Below, piece by piece: positions 1 to 7,611 of a DNA stretch of 14,077 bases (positions are counted from its first letter, which is position 1; each line of letters starts with the position of its first letter). Source of the stretch: Gammaproteobacteria bacterium (GTDB taxonomy: Bacteria; Pseudomonadota; Gammaproteobacteria; Steroidobacterales; SZUA-146). The position numbers and the translations under genes are program-made. Location of the stretch: positions 1 to 14,077 of the forward strand of contig JABDLQ010000098.1 in NCBI GenBank assembly GCA_013002925.1, read 5' to 3'. The notes under the pieces are model-generated. The model saw only the letters and a list, made by a program, of their open reading frames with translations. It did not search any database and was not told the DNA's origin.

Positions 1-1042
1 AGTCTAAACCAAACATGGACGGCCCATGTTCATCCATCAGTTCGAGAACCCGGCCACCCCCGCGCGCGACACAGGTCAGCGGGTCATCCGCTACGACCAC
101 GGGCAGCCCTGTTTCCTCCATCAGCAGCTTGTCCAGGTCGCGTAGCAGCGCTCCACCACCAGTTAACACAATCCCGCGCTCGGCCACATCGGCACCCAGT
201 TCCGGTGGCGTTTGTTCCAGTGCGGCTTTGACAGCACCCACAATACCCTGCAGAGGTTCTTGCAGGGCTTCGAGAATTTCATTGCTGTTTAATGTAAAAC
301 TGCGCGGCACGCCTTCAGACAGATTGCGACCTTTGACCGAGATTTCGCGAAGCTCCTGGCCCGGATAAGCCGAACCGATTTCGTGTTTGATTCGCTCAGC
401 GGTCGCTTCACCGATCAGGATGCCGTAGTTGCGTCTTACATAATTGGTAATGGCTTCATCGAAGCGATCGCCGCCCACTCTGACCGATGCGGCATAGACG
501 ATTCCATTTAGTGAGATCACGGCGACTTCCGAGGTACCGCCACCGATATCCAGCACCATCGATCCCCGCGCCTCATGCACCGGCATTCCAGCACCAATTG
601 CGGCAGCCATGGGCTCTTCGATCAGGTAAACCTTGCGTGCGCCAGCCCCTTCGGCCGACTCGCGGATGGCGCGCCGTTCCACTTGTGTCGAGCCGTGGGG
701 GACGCATATCAGCACCCGCGGACTGGGCCGAAAATACCTGCTGTTATGGGCCTTTTTGATGAAATGTTGAAGCATTTTCTCAGTCAGGGTGAAATCGGCT
801 ATCACCCCGTCTTTGAGCGGCCGGTTGGCCGTGATATTCCCTGGCGTGCGGCCCAGCATATTTTTTGCTTCGGTGCCGACGGCCTGGATGCTGCGGCCAC
901 CCCGTGAGGTTTCCTCGCGCACAGCAACGACCGATGGTTCATTCAGAACGATTCCTCGTCCTCGCACATAGATAAGCGTGTTGGCGGTGCCAAGATCAAT
1001 AGAAAGATCGGTGGAAAAATATCCACGCAGGTTTTTGAACAT
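1..1042 (-). CDS. mreB: Rod shape-determining protein MreB (stop codon cut by window edge)
   Basis: MreB is the bacterial actin homologue; it forms ATP-dependent filaments under the inner membrane and guides the elongasome that builds the lateral cell wall. The minus-strand reading gives 347 codons, equal to the usual family length, and the next base (position 1) is a T, so only the stop appears to be missing. Visible actin-fold motifs are the phosphate-1 loop DLGTANT (about residues 16-22), the NEPSVVA stretch (34-40), TPGNI, the phosphate-2 loop DIGGGTSEVAV (165-175) and LTGGGALL near residue 300. The ATG at 1042 gives an N terminus MFKNLRGYFSTDLSIDLGTA that lines up with known MreB. An in-frame ATG eight codons upstream (1066) would add residues the family lacks. 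Shine-Dalgarno pairing is weak for both. Any mreC/mreD downstream would lie outside the window. Confidence 0.97.
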   Translation of the reverse strand, partial: MFKNLRGYFSTDLSIDLGTANTLIYVRGRGIVLNEPSVVAVREETSRGGRSIQAVGTEAKNMLGRTPGNITANRPLKDGVIADFTLTEKMLQHFIKKAHNSRYFRPSPRVLICVPHGSTQVERRAIRESAEGAGARKVYLIEEPMAAAIGAGMPVHEARGSMVLDIGGGTSEVAVISLNGIVYAASVRVGGDRFDEAITNYVRRNYGILIGEATAERIKHEIGSAYPGQELREISVKGRNLSEGVPRSFTLNSNEILEALQEPLQGIVGAVKAALEQTPPELGADVAERGIVLTGGGALLRDLDKLLMEETGLPVVVADDPLTCVARGGGRVLELMDEHGPSMFGLD

Positions 1043-1087
1043 AGGAAAGCGTACCCAGGACCGCATGGCCCTTTAATCGTTGCGCGT

Positions 1088-1116
1088 ACTCTAGCAATGG
1101 GGGGGACTTTGAGCAA
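1088..1116 (-). promoter_or_regulatory. Candidate sigma70-type promoter for mreB
   Basis: On the minus strand the mreB/gatC intergenic region carries TTGCTC (1116-1111), a 17-bp spacer, then TAGAGT (1093-1088). The -10 element matches 4 of 6 consensus bases and the -35 matches 3 of 6, with optimal spacing. A start near 1080 would leave a leader of about 40 nt before the mreB ATG. The spacer contains a run of seven C (minus strand). No equally good pair was found on the plus strand for gatC. This is a motif match only. Confidence 0.3.
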
Positions 1117-1170
1117 GCGCAAGTGTATCATGCTGCTGCCGATAATCAGTGTTGGTAAAAAGGCACAGCC

Positions 1171-1458
1171 ATGACAATTTCACGTAGTGAACTCGAGCAA
1201 CTTGCAACACTTGCACGTTTACAATTGCCGACAACAAGTTGTGACGAACTGTCACAGCAATTGACCAACATCATCGATTTTTTTGACCAGCTCAATGCCG
1301 TGGATACGGCCACCGTCGAACCGATGGCACACCCTCTGGATATGGTTCAAAGATTGCGCGAAGACGTGGTCACCGAGAGCGATCAGCGTGACAAATTGCA
1401 GCGCTCAACGACCTTTACAAAAGACGGGCTGTACCTCGTGCCGAAGGTTATAGAGTGA
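1171..1458 (+). CDS. gatC: Asp-tRNA(Asn)/Glu-tRNA(Gln) amidotransferase subunit C
   Basis: GatC is the small non-catalytic subunit of GatCAB. It wraps between GatA and GatB and stabilises the complex, which converts misacylated Glu-tRNA(Gln) and/or Asp-tRNA(Asn) to the correct amidated form. The 95-residue product has the normal family length and the typical pattern: an N-terminal helix with LEQLATLARLQL (about 8-19), a helix ending IIDFFDQLNAVDT (34-46), the VEPMAHPLD segment (49-57) and a C-terminal LYLVPKVIE tail. The ATG at 1171 is preceded by AAAAAGG (1157-1163) at suitable spacing. It is the first gene of gatC-gatA-gatB and is divergent from mreB, an arrangement known from gammaproteobacteria such as Pseudomonas. 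Gene presence implies indirect charging of at least one amide tRNA here; which one cannot be told. Confidence 0.95.
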   Translation: MTISRSELEQLATLARLQLPTTSCDELSQQLTNIIDFFDQLNAVDTATVEPMAHPLDMVQRLREDVVTESDQRDKLQRSTTFTKDGLYLVPKVIE

Positions 1459-1506
1459 TCGTAATTCTATGTTATTTAAGACAATAATAACTGCCCTGGG
1501 TGCCCG

Positions 1507-2970
1507 ATGAATCTTGACAGCCTGGTGGGTCTTGCCGATGGCTTGCGGCGCGGTGACTTTTCCAGCGAGGAACTGACACGTCATTGTCTTGACCGCATCG
1601 AGCAGCATGATGCCGGTCTCAATGCGTTTATCACCGTGACGGCCGACAGTGCGCTGGCTGCCGCTCGCGAAGCGGATCAAAAATTGCGAAACGGTGCCAC
1701 GCATGCACTGACCGGTATTCCGCTTGCACACAAAGATATTTTTTGTACCGATGGTGTGCTCACGACGTGCGGCTCCAAAATGCTTGAAAACTTTATTGCG
1801 CCTTATGATGCCACGGTAGTAACGCGGCTTCGGGAACATGGGGTGGTCATGTTGGGTAAAACCAACATGGATGAATTTGCGATGGGCTCATCCAACGAAA
1901 GTAGTTTTTTTGGTGCGGTCAGAAACCCGTGGAACACAGACCTCGTTCCGGGGGGCTCATCCGGAGGTTCGGCAGCAGCCGTGGCGGCCGGCCTGGTACC
2001 GGTCGCCACGGGCACCGATACCGGCGGCTCGGTGCGCCAGCCCGCGGCCCTGACCGGGATTACCGGAATGAAGCCCACGTATGGGCGGGTGTCTCGCTAC
2101 GGCATGATTGCGTTTGCCTCGAGCCTCGATCAGGCCGGGGTGCTCTGTCGCTCGGCCCGGGATGCAGCGCTGGTACTGGAGGCCATGGCGGGTTTTGACG
2201 AGCGCGATTCCACGTCGGCGCCCGCCGCGGTGCCGGCATTCAGCCAGCAACTTGATGGCGACATTGCCGGCCTTCGTATCGGTTTGCCGGCCCAGTTCGA
2301 CACACCTGACATTGATCGCGGTGTCAGCGCGGCGCTGGCAGCGGCCCTGCAGTCGCTGGTCGACGAGGGTGCCGAACTGGTAGACATCGAACTGCCGCAC
2401 ACCCCGCTCTCGGTGCCGGCGTATTACGTGGTAGCGCCCGCGGAGTGTTCATCCAACCTGTCGCGATTCGACGGCGTGCGCTTTGGGCATCGTTGCGATA
2501 ATCCCCGCGACCTCGAGGATCTGTACAGACGCAGCCGCACCGAAGGATTTGGCGCGGAAGTTACGCGCCGGATTTTGACGGGCACCTACGTGTTATCCGC
2601 TGGTTATTTTGACGCGTACTATTTACAGGCACAGAAAGTGCGTGCCCTGATCAATGCCGATTTTCAAAGCGCGTTTGCACATGTCGATGTGATCATCGGC
2701 CCGACTTCACCCACACCGGCATTCGCGCTCGGCGCAAAAACCGACGATCCGGTTACCATGTATCTGAACGATATTTTTACGATCGGTGTCAGCCTGGCCG
2801 GCCTGCCTGCGGCCTCAGTGCCCTGTGGCTTTGCTGATGGGCTGCCGGTCGGCATGCAGATTATCGGTGATCATTTTGACGAATCGCGCGTGCTCAAAGT
2901 CGCACATCGCTACCAGCAGTTGACCGACTGGCACCTGCGGCGGCCACCGGCATACCGGAGTGATGCATGA
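1507..2970 (+). CDS. gatA: Asp-tRNA(Asn)/Glu-tRNA(Gln) amidotransferase subunit A
   Basis: GatA is the amidase subunit. It hydrolyses glutamine and sends the ammonia through an internal tunnel to GatB. The 487-residue length is standard. The amidase-signature catalytic triad is present: Lys76 in AHKDIF, cis-Ser151 in the GGSSGGS loop (149-155), and the nucleophile Ser175 in DTGGSVRQPA (171-180). All three sit three residues before their known counterparts in Staphylococcus aureus GatA (K79, S154, S178). The ATG at 1507 gives MNLDSLVGLADGLRRGDFSS, which aligns with family N termini, but it has no convincing Shine-Dalgarno sequence. A 48-bp AT-rich gap separates it from gatC. The end overlaps gatB by 4 nt (ATGA, 2967-2970), which suggests translational coupling. 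Confidence 0.97.
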   Translation: MNLDSLVGLADGLRRGDFSSEELTRHCLDRIEQHDAGLNAFITVTADSALAAAREADQKLRNGATHALTGIPLAHKDIFCTDGVLTTCGSKMLENFIAPYDATVVTRLREHGVVMLGKTNMDEFAMGSSNESSFFGAVRNPWNTDLVPGGSSGGSAAAVAAGLVPVATGTDTGGSVRQPAALTGITGMKPTYGRVSRYGMIAFASSLDQAGVLCRSARDAALVLEAMAGFDERDSTSAPAAVPAFSQQLDGDIAGLRIGLPAQFDTPDIDRGVSAALAAALQSLVDEGAELVDIELPHTPLSVPAYYVVAPAECSSNLSRFDGVRFGHRCDNPRDLEDLYRRSRTEGFGAEVTRRILTGTYVLSAGYFDAYYLQAQKVRALINADFQSAFAHVDVIIGPTSPTPAFALGAKTDDPVTMYLNDIFTIGVSLAGLPAASVPCGFADGLPVGMQIIGDHFDESRVLKVAHRYQQLTDWHLRRPPAYRSDA

Positions 2971-4409
2971 GTTGGGAAGCGGTCATCGGTCTGGAAGTGC
3001 ACGTACAGCTTGCGACCAACAGCAAGATATTCAGCGGCAGCGCCACGGCCTATGGTGCGCCACCCAATACCCAGGCGTCGCTGATTGATCTGGGGTCTCC
3101 AGGCGTGCTGCCGGTGCTCAACAGGCAGGCGGTACTGATGGCGGTGCGGTTTGGTCTGGCGATCGATGCGGTGATCAATCAACGCTCCGTGTTTGCGCGC
3201 AAAAACTATTTTTATCCTGATCTGCCCAAGGGTTATCAGATCAGTCAATACGAGATTCCCATTGTGGGTGCCGGGCATCTTCAGATTAATGACGCCGACG
3301 GCAATGCCCGGGAAATTCGTATTACCCGCGCGCATCTGGAGGAAGATGCGGGCAAGTCCATTCATGATGAGCGCGAAGCCAGCTCCGGCATTGACCTTAA
3401 TCGCGCAGGCACACCGTTGCTTGAAGTGGTCACTGAACCGGATATGCGTTCGGCTGGCGAAGCGGTAGCGGTATTGCGCAAATTGCATTCCCTGGTGCGT
3501 TATCTGGATGTCTGTGACGGCAATATGCAGGAAGGGTCATTTCGCTGTGACGCCAACGTGTCCATTCGCCGGCAAGGTGCAGAGGCCTACGGCACCCGCG
3601 CCGAGATAAAAAACCTCAACTCTTTTCGCTTTATCGAAAAGGCGATCAATTTTGAAATCGAACGCCAAAGTGAAGTGCTCGAATCCGGCGGCAGCGTGGT
3701 CCAGGAAACACGCCTGTATGATGCTGCGCGTGACGAAACCCGTCCGATGCGCAGCAAAGAAGAAGCCAACGATTATCGCTACTTTCCGGATCCGGATTTG
3801 TTGCCGGTGGTTATTGATGACGCGACGATTGCAGATATCCGGGCCGCGCTGCCCGAGTTGCCCGACGCGAAAATGCAGCGACTGCAGTCCTCCCTTGGGT
3901 TGTCGGCCTATGATGCGCAGGTGCTGACCTCGAACAAAGCAACGGCTTACTATTTCGAGGCATTGGCCGCGCAGCTGCCGGGACATGAAAAACTGGCTGC
4001 AAACTGGGTGCTTGGCGAATTAACGGCAATGCTGAACAAACACGATCTTGATGAGGAACACAGCCGTGTCTCACCCGCTCAGCTTGCAGGCCTGCTACAA
4101 CGCATTGTCGATCAAACCATCTCGGGCAAGATTGCCAAGGATGTGTTTGAGGCAATGTGGGATGGAGAAGGCAACGCTGATGAGATCATTGCAGCCAAAG
4201 GCTTGCAGCAAATTACCGATACATCGGCCCTGGAGGGCGTTATCGACGAGGTCGTTGAAGGGAACCCCAAACAACTCGAACAATACCGGCAAGGTAAACA
4301 GCAGTTACTGGGTTATTTTGTCGGCCAGGTGATGAAGGCCACCGCTGGCAAAGCCAATCCGGCTGAAGTCAACCGGTTGCTCAAAATCAGACTGGATGCA
4401 TCACCTTGA
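2967..4409 (+). CDS. gatB: Asp-tRNA(Asn)/Glu-tRNA(Gln) amidotransferase subunit B
   Basis: GatB binds the misacylated tRNA, phosphorylates the side-chain carboxylate with ATP and transfers the ammonia supplied by GatA. The 480 residues match the usual length. The N-terminal cradle domain opens with WEAVIGLEVHVQL (3-15) and contains the GatB signature RKNYFYPDLPKGYQ (78-91). Later there are EVVTEPDMRS and the strongly conserved EGSFRCDANVS. The C-terminal part, from about residue 330, is the helical domain plus the YqeY-like tail that contacts the tRNA, including SGKIAKDVFE and the final NPAEVNRLL region. The ATG overlaps the gatA stop by 4 nt, and its own stop overlaps the TTG start of hslO by 4 nt, so gatC-gatA-gatB-hslO read as one transcription unit. 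Confidence 0.97.
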   Translation: MSWEAVIGLEVHVQLATNSKIFSGSATAYGAPPNTQASLIDLGSPGVLPVLNRQAVLMAVRFGLAIDAVINQRSVFARKNYFYPDLPKGYQISQYEIPIVGAGHLQINDADGNAREIRITRAHLEEDAGKSIHDEREASSGIDLNRAGTPLLEVVTEPDMRSAGEAVAVLRKLHSLVRYLDVCDGNMQEGSFRCDANVSIRRQGAEAYGTRAEIKNLNSFRFIEKAINFEIERQSEVLESGGSVVQETRLYDAARDETRPMRSKEEANDYRYFPDPDLLPVVIDDATIADIRAALPELPDAKMQRLQSSLGLSAYDAQVLTSNKATAYYFEALAAQLPGHEKLAANWVLGELTAMLNKHDLDEEHSRVSPAQLAGLLQRIVDQTISGKIAKDVFEAMWDGEGNADEIIAAKGLQQITDTSALEGVIDEVVEGNPKQLEQYRQGKQQLLGYFVGQVMKATAGKANPAEVNRLLKIRLDASP

Positions 4410-5365
4410 GTGAGCAGGACAGCATCCACGCGTTCAGTTTTCAGGATTTTCCAGTGCGCGGCAAACTCGTGCATCTGAACGCCAGTTGGCAGGCCGTGCT
4501 GGAACGCAAGGATTACCCCGCGCACCTGCGTCCGCTGCTTGGACAGGCACTGGCGTCAGCGGTGCTGCTGGCGTCCACTTTAAAATTCGACGGACGACTG
4601 ACCATGCAACTGCAAAGCGAAGGTGCCCTGAAGCTTCTGTTGAGTCAGTGCTCCAGTGAAAATCATGTGCGTGGACTGGCGCATTGGAGTGAGGAGGGTG
4701 CTGGCCACGACGGTATCCAGGCCGATCAGCCGGTGGGCCCAGCTGGTGACGAGAGAGGAAACCAGCAGGGTACAGAACTGGTGCGACTTTCCAGGTTAGT
4801 CGGTGGGCGTTTGGCCATCACCATAGAGCCGCAGAGGGAAGGCCGACGCTATCAGGGTATCGTACCGCTCGAGGCAGACACGCTTGCCCCGTGTGTCGAG
4901 GCTTATTTTGCCTCCTCCGAACAGCTGCCGACACGGTTGTGGCTGGCCTCTGACAGCAGCAAGGTAGTGGGCATGTTATTGCAGCAAATGCCGGTCGATG
5001 GCGGGCACCATTCAGCCGGGCATGATCCGGACGCATGGCCCCGGGTGCAAATGCTCGCCGACACGATCACCGATGCGGAACTTTTGCAGCTATCCGATCA
5101 TCAGATTCTGAGACGCCTGTTTCACCAGGAAAACGTACGGCTGTTTGAATCGGCGCCGGTGTCGTTCAAGTGCAGTTGCTCACTGCAGCGGATTCACTCC
5201 ATGTTGCGCGGGCTGGGCAAGGAAGAAATCGATAGCATCATTGCCGAACAGGGTCGCGTCAAAATCGATTGTGAATTTTGTGGCAAGACCTGGCGGCTGG
5301 ATCCGGTTGATGCTGCCGCGTTGTTTGCCGGCGCTGCACCCGGGTCCGGCGGCATGACCCACTAA
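4406..5365 (+). CDS. hslO: Redox-regulated molecular chaperone Hsp33
   Basis: Hsp33 is a cytosolic holdase that is switched on when oxidants such as hypochlorite or peroxide plus heat oxidise its zinc-bound cysteines, after which it binds unfolding proteins. The product is 319 residues; E. coli Hsp33 has 292. The substrate-binding core holds STLKFDGRLTMQLQ (57-70), REGRRYQGIVPLEADTLA (144-161) and SEQLPTRLWL (171-180). The redox switch is intact: C256xC258 and C289xxC292. The start is TTG at 4406, overlapping the gatB stop (TTGA). No in-frame ATG or GTG lies nearby, and this start aligns residue for residue with the E. coli N terminus up to FPVRGKLV. The extra length comes mainly from a polar insertion at about residues 95-125, before the conserved LVGGRLAITI strand. 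The enzyme-independent chaperone role is inferred from the family. Confidence 0.95.
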   Translation: MSEQDSIHAFSFQDFPVRGKLVHLNASWQAVLERKDYPAHLRPLLGQALASAVLLASTLKFDGRLTMQLQSEGALKLLLSQCSSENHVRGLAHWSEEGAGHDGIQADQPVGPAGDERGNQQGTELVRLSRLVGGRLAITIEPQREGRRYQGIVPLEADTLAPCVEAYFASSEQLPTRLWLASDSSKVVGMLLQQMPVDGGHHSAGHDPDAWPRVQMLADTITDAELLQLSDHQILRRLFHQENVRLFESAPVSFKCSCSLQRIHSMLRGLGKEEIDSIIAEQGRVKIDCEFCGKTWRLDPVDAAALFAGAAPGSGGMTH

Positions 5366-5468
5366 GTCTGGTGAAACATTTTGACCGGTTGGCGGGTCTT
5401 TGAAGTATCCCTGCAAGATTGCATGCGCAAACCCGGTACAATCACGCAATCGCGGCGGGCAACCCTAC

Positions 5469-5474
5469 AAGGAG
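5469..5474 (+). promoter_or_regulatory. Shine-Dalgarno sequence that decides the msrP start
   Basis: AAGGAG is a near-perfect ribosome binding site, 7 nt before GTG 5482. An ATG further upstream in the same frame (5419) has no such site and would add residues before the Tat signal. This makes GTG 5482 the preferred msrP start; GTG 5476 is too close to the site. Confidence 0.75.
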
Positions 5475-5481
5475 AGTGTGC

Positions 5482-6504
5482 GTGCTGATAAAACGAGCTG
5501 ATCCGATCAAGCCTTCGGAAATCACTTCAGAAGCGGTTTATTTTAATCGCCGTCGCTTTGTGCAAAGCGCGGTTGCGGCCGGAACGCTGATGTTAAGCGG
5601 CGTGGCCTGTTCTAAAGAGACCGCGACAAACACCGCATACGCAGGGCCCGGCGCCGGAGCGGCCTCCGCGCCGGATTCTTCGTCAGCTTCGTTTGTTGCA
5701 GACGCGCTTGGCAAGCTGCAGCCCAGCAAATATTCAACCCGGGAGAAAGTCAATTCCTGGGAAGATGTCACCACGTATAACAATTTTTATGAGTTTGGTC
5801 TGGACAAGTCGGATCCGGCGCGCAATGCACAGGATCTTAAAACACAGCCCTGGAGCATCGACGTTTCCGGCGAGGCTGACAATACCGGTCGATTTTATCT
5901 GGAAGATTTTATTTCGCCGCACACCCTGGAAGAACGCATTTACCGGCTGCGCTGCGTGGAAGCCTGGTCCATGGTCATACCGTGGGCTGGTATCGAACTT
6001 GGTCAATTGATCAAACGCTTTCAGCCCACGTCAAAAGCGCGTTACGTAGAATTCAAAACACTCTACGATCCCGACCAGATGCCGGGGCAGCGGCGCCGTT
6101 CGCTGAACTGGCCGTACACCGAAGGCCTGACGATGGCGGAGGCCATGCACCCATTGACGATTCTTGCGGTAGGGGTGTTCGGTAAAGTTCTGCCCAATCA
6201 AAATGGCGCACCACTGCGGCTGGTCGTGCCGTGGAAATACGGCTTCAAGAGCATTAAATCAATTGTCAGCATGAAGTTTACTGAAAAAATGCCCGCCAAC
6301 AGCTGGGCAGTCGCGCAGCCGCGTGAATACGGTTTTTATGCCAATGTAAATCCGCAAGTCGATCATCCGCGCTGGAGTCAGGCGCGCGAGCGACCGATTG
6401 GTGAGGGACTGTTTGCCAAAAAAATTCCAACGCGCATGTTCAATGGCTATGCGGATGAGGTCGCCCATCTGTACGATGGCCTGGATCTGGTCAAAAACTT
6501 TTAG
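5482..6504 (+). CDS. msrP: Periplasmic methionine sulfoxide reductase catalytic subunit MsrP (molybdopterin enzyme)
   Basis: MsrP (formerly YedY) reduces methionine sulfoxide in oxidised periplasmic proteins, using a molybdenum cofactor and electrons from the quinone pool through MsrQ. From the GTG start the protein has 340 residues. A twin-arginine signal is clear: NRRRFVQ (22-28) followed by a hydrophobic stretch. The core contains YNNFYEFGLDKSDP, EERIYRLRCVEAWSMV with the molybdenum-ligating Cys158, NGAPLRLVVPWKYGFKSIKSI, and the conserved end YANVNPQVDHPRWSQ to the C-terminal GLDLVKNF. Oddities are a Cys43 directly after the hydrophobic segment (SGVAC, a loose lipobox match) and a Gly/Ala/Ser/Pro linker of about 40 residues before the catalytic domain. 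msrQ follows after 1 nt. A 116-bp gap separates it from hslO, so it may have its own promoter; none is clear (only a lone TACAAT at 5437). Confidence 0.95.
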   Translation: MLIKRADPIKPSEITSEAVYFNRRRFVQSAVAAGTLMLSGVACSKETATNTAYAGPGAGAASAPDSSSASFVADALGKLQPSKYSTREKVNSWEDVTTYNNFYEFGLDKSDPARNAQDLKTQPWSIDVSGEADNTGRFYLEDFISPHTLEERIYRLRCVEAWSMVIPWAGIELGQLIKRFQPTSKARYVEFKTLYDPDQMPGQRRRSLNWPYTEGLTMAEAMHPLTILAVGVFGKVLPNQNGAPLRLVVPWKYGFKSIKSIVSMKFTEKMPANSWAVAQPREYGFYANVNPQVDHPRWSQARERPIGEGLFAKKIPTRMFNGYADEVAHLYDGLDLVKNF

Positions 6505-6505
6505 C

Positions 6506-7162
6506 ATGAGTGCCACTGCGTCACCGGCCGCGGCCCGCCACCGCTGGGGAACTACCAAAAAAATCCGCTATGTGGGCAAGCCACTGGTTTTTGTTTTGAG
6601 CTTGCTGCCGATCGGGTTAATCGCGTTGCGTGCGTTTGAAATAACAGGAACGCTGGGGGCAAACCCGGTTGAGGCCCTGATGGATCACTTTGGCATCTGG
6701 GGCCTGCGTTTTTTAATAATCACTCTGGCGGTGTCACCGTTACGTCAGGTCCTGGGCAAGCCGTGGCCATTGCAGTTTCGGCGCATGTTAGGTTTGTTTG
6801 CCTATTTTTATATCATGTTGCATCTGGCCACGTACCTGTGGCTGGATCAGTATTTCGACGCCGCAGCAATCATCGAGGACATTATCGAAAGACCGTATAT
6901 TACGCTCGGCATGAGCGCAGTGCTGATGCTCACGGCGCTTGCTGTTACTTCACCGCACGCGGCGCGTCGACGCCTGGGAAAAACCTGGCAACAGATTCAC
7001 TACCTGGTGTATCCGGCTGCGATACTCGGTGTCTGGCATTTCTGGTGGCAGGTCAAAAATGACATCCTCGAGCCGCTGATCTACGCCGTGTTACTTAGCG
7101 GTTTGCTGTTATGGCGCCTGATAAAAACGCGGGCGCACCGGAGCCGGATCAACCCGACTTAA
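6506..7162 (+). CDS. msrQ: MsrPQ haem-binding membrane subunit MsrQ
   Basis: MsrQ (formerly YedZ) is a b-type haem inner-membrane protein that passes electrons from the respiratory chain to periplasmic MsrP. The 218-residue product compares with 211 in E. coli. It shows about six hydrophobic segments, the first at about 26-44. Conserved features are GANPVEALMDHFG, the loop RRMLGLFAYFYIMLH, ITLGMSAVLMLTALAVTS, and KTWQQIHYLVYPAAILGVWHFWW. Candidate haem ligands are His106, His165 and His178, matching the conserved histidines of the family. The ATG at 6506 begins 2 nt after the msrP stop, so the two are co-translated. Longer in-frame starts run back into msrP and encode a sequence unlike the family. 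The stop TAA (7160-7162) shares the TTAA palindrome with the stop of the convergent gene. Confidence 0.95.
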   Translation: MSATASPAAARHRWGTTKKIRYVGKPLVFVLSLLPIGLIALRAFEITGTLGANPVEALMDHFGIWGLRFLIITLAVSPLRQVLGKPWPLQFRRMLGLFAYFYIMLHLATYLWLDQYFDAAAIIEDIIERPYITLGMSAVLMLTALAVTSPHAARRRLGKTWQQIHYLVYPAAILGVWHFWWQVKNDILEPLIYAVLLSGLLLWRLIKTRAHRSRINPT

Positions 7163-7611
7163 CCTGGTTTGCGCTGCGCTACGAATCGGCCGCTGAATTG
7201 CGCCGCGGGTTGCGTGTTGCAGAACACTTCGGTGTGCACAGTGAGCGCGCCTTGCTGGCGTTCCCGCGCACTTTTTTGAAACCGGGTGACGTCCCGGGAT
7301 GAAGGCAGTTTGGCAGTGGCGATAAAGTCTGTCGTCACTGGCTGTTGAAATGTCACGCTGCTGTTGGCGATGACAATGTCGTAGTCGTTCGGGTCGTCCA
7401 GCAACAGGGAGGTTTGTATCCACCCTGCCAGGGTAGCAACAGTGGCAATGCTGCCGCCAAAGCCGGTACCCATGTGATTGCGATTAAGGGGCAACGGTGC
7501 GCTGATGTGCCAGTGATCCGGGTCAGTCCAGACCAGTTCGATACCGAGTGCCTGAAGGGGCACGATACCTGCCAGCCACTGGTGCAACAGGCTGCGGGTG
7601 TTTTCATCCAT
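7159..7611 (-). CDS. YiiD_C-type hotdog thioesterase-like protein
   Basis: This is a 150-residue protein resembling the YiiD C-terminal putative thioesterase family (single hotdog domain). Visible family traits are IVPLQALGIEL (about 16-26), APLPLNRNHMGTGFGGSIATVATLAGW (38-64), whose Asn-rich loop and helix form the hotdog core, and VTFQQPVTTDFIA (86-98). The physiological acyl thioester is unknown, so no gene symbol is given. The ATG at 7611 is chosen because homology starts immediately (MDENTRSLLHQWL). The frame stays open to an ATG at 7686, but those 25 residues look unstructured and fit no hotdog N terminus. No Shine-Dalgarno sequence precedes 7611; a small overlapping ORF upstream could couple its translation. 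The gene lies downstream of prmC on the same strand, and its stop overlaps that of msrQ. Confidence 0.82.
   Translation of the reverse strand: MDENTRSLLHQWLAGIVPLQALGIELVWTDPDHWHISAPLPLNRNHMGTGFGGSIATVATLAGWIQTSLLLDDPNDYDIVIANSSVTFQQPVTTDFIATAKLPSSRDVTRFQKSARERQQGALTVHTEVFCNTQPAAQFSGRFVAQRKPG

Noticed and set aside
15..368. 117-codon plus-strand frame at the left edge
   Set aside because: It is antisense to the conserved C-terminal half of mreB.
5419..5481. Earlier ATG start of msrP
   Set aside because: It has no ribosome binding site and would put 21 extra residues before the Tat signal; AAGGAG sits directly before GTG 5482.
7111..7302. 63-codon plus-strand frame after msrQ
   Set aside because: It overlaps the msrQ end and then lies antisense to the conserved C-terminal part of the hotdog gene; no ribosome binding site is seen.
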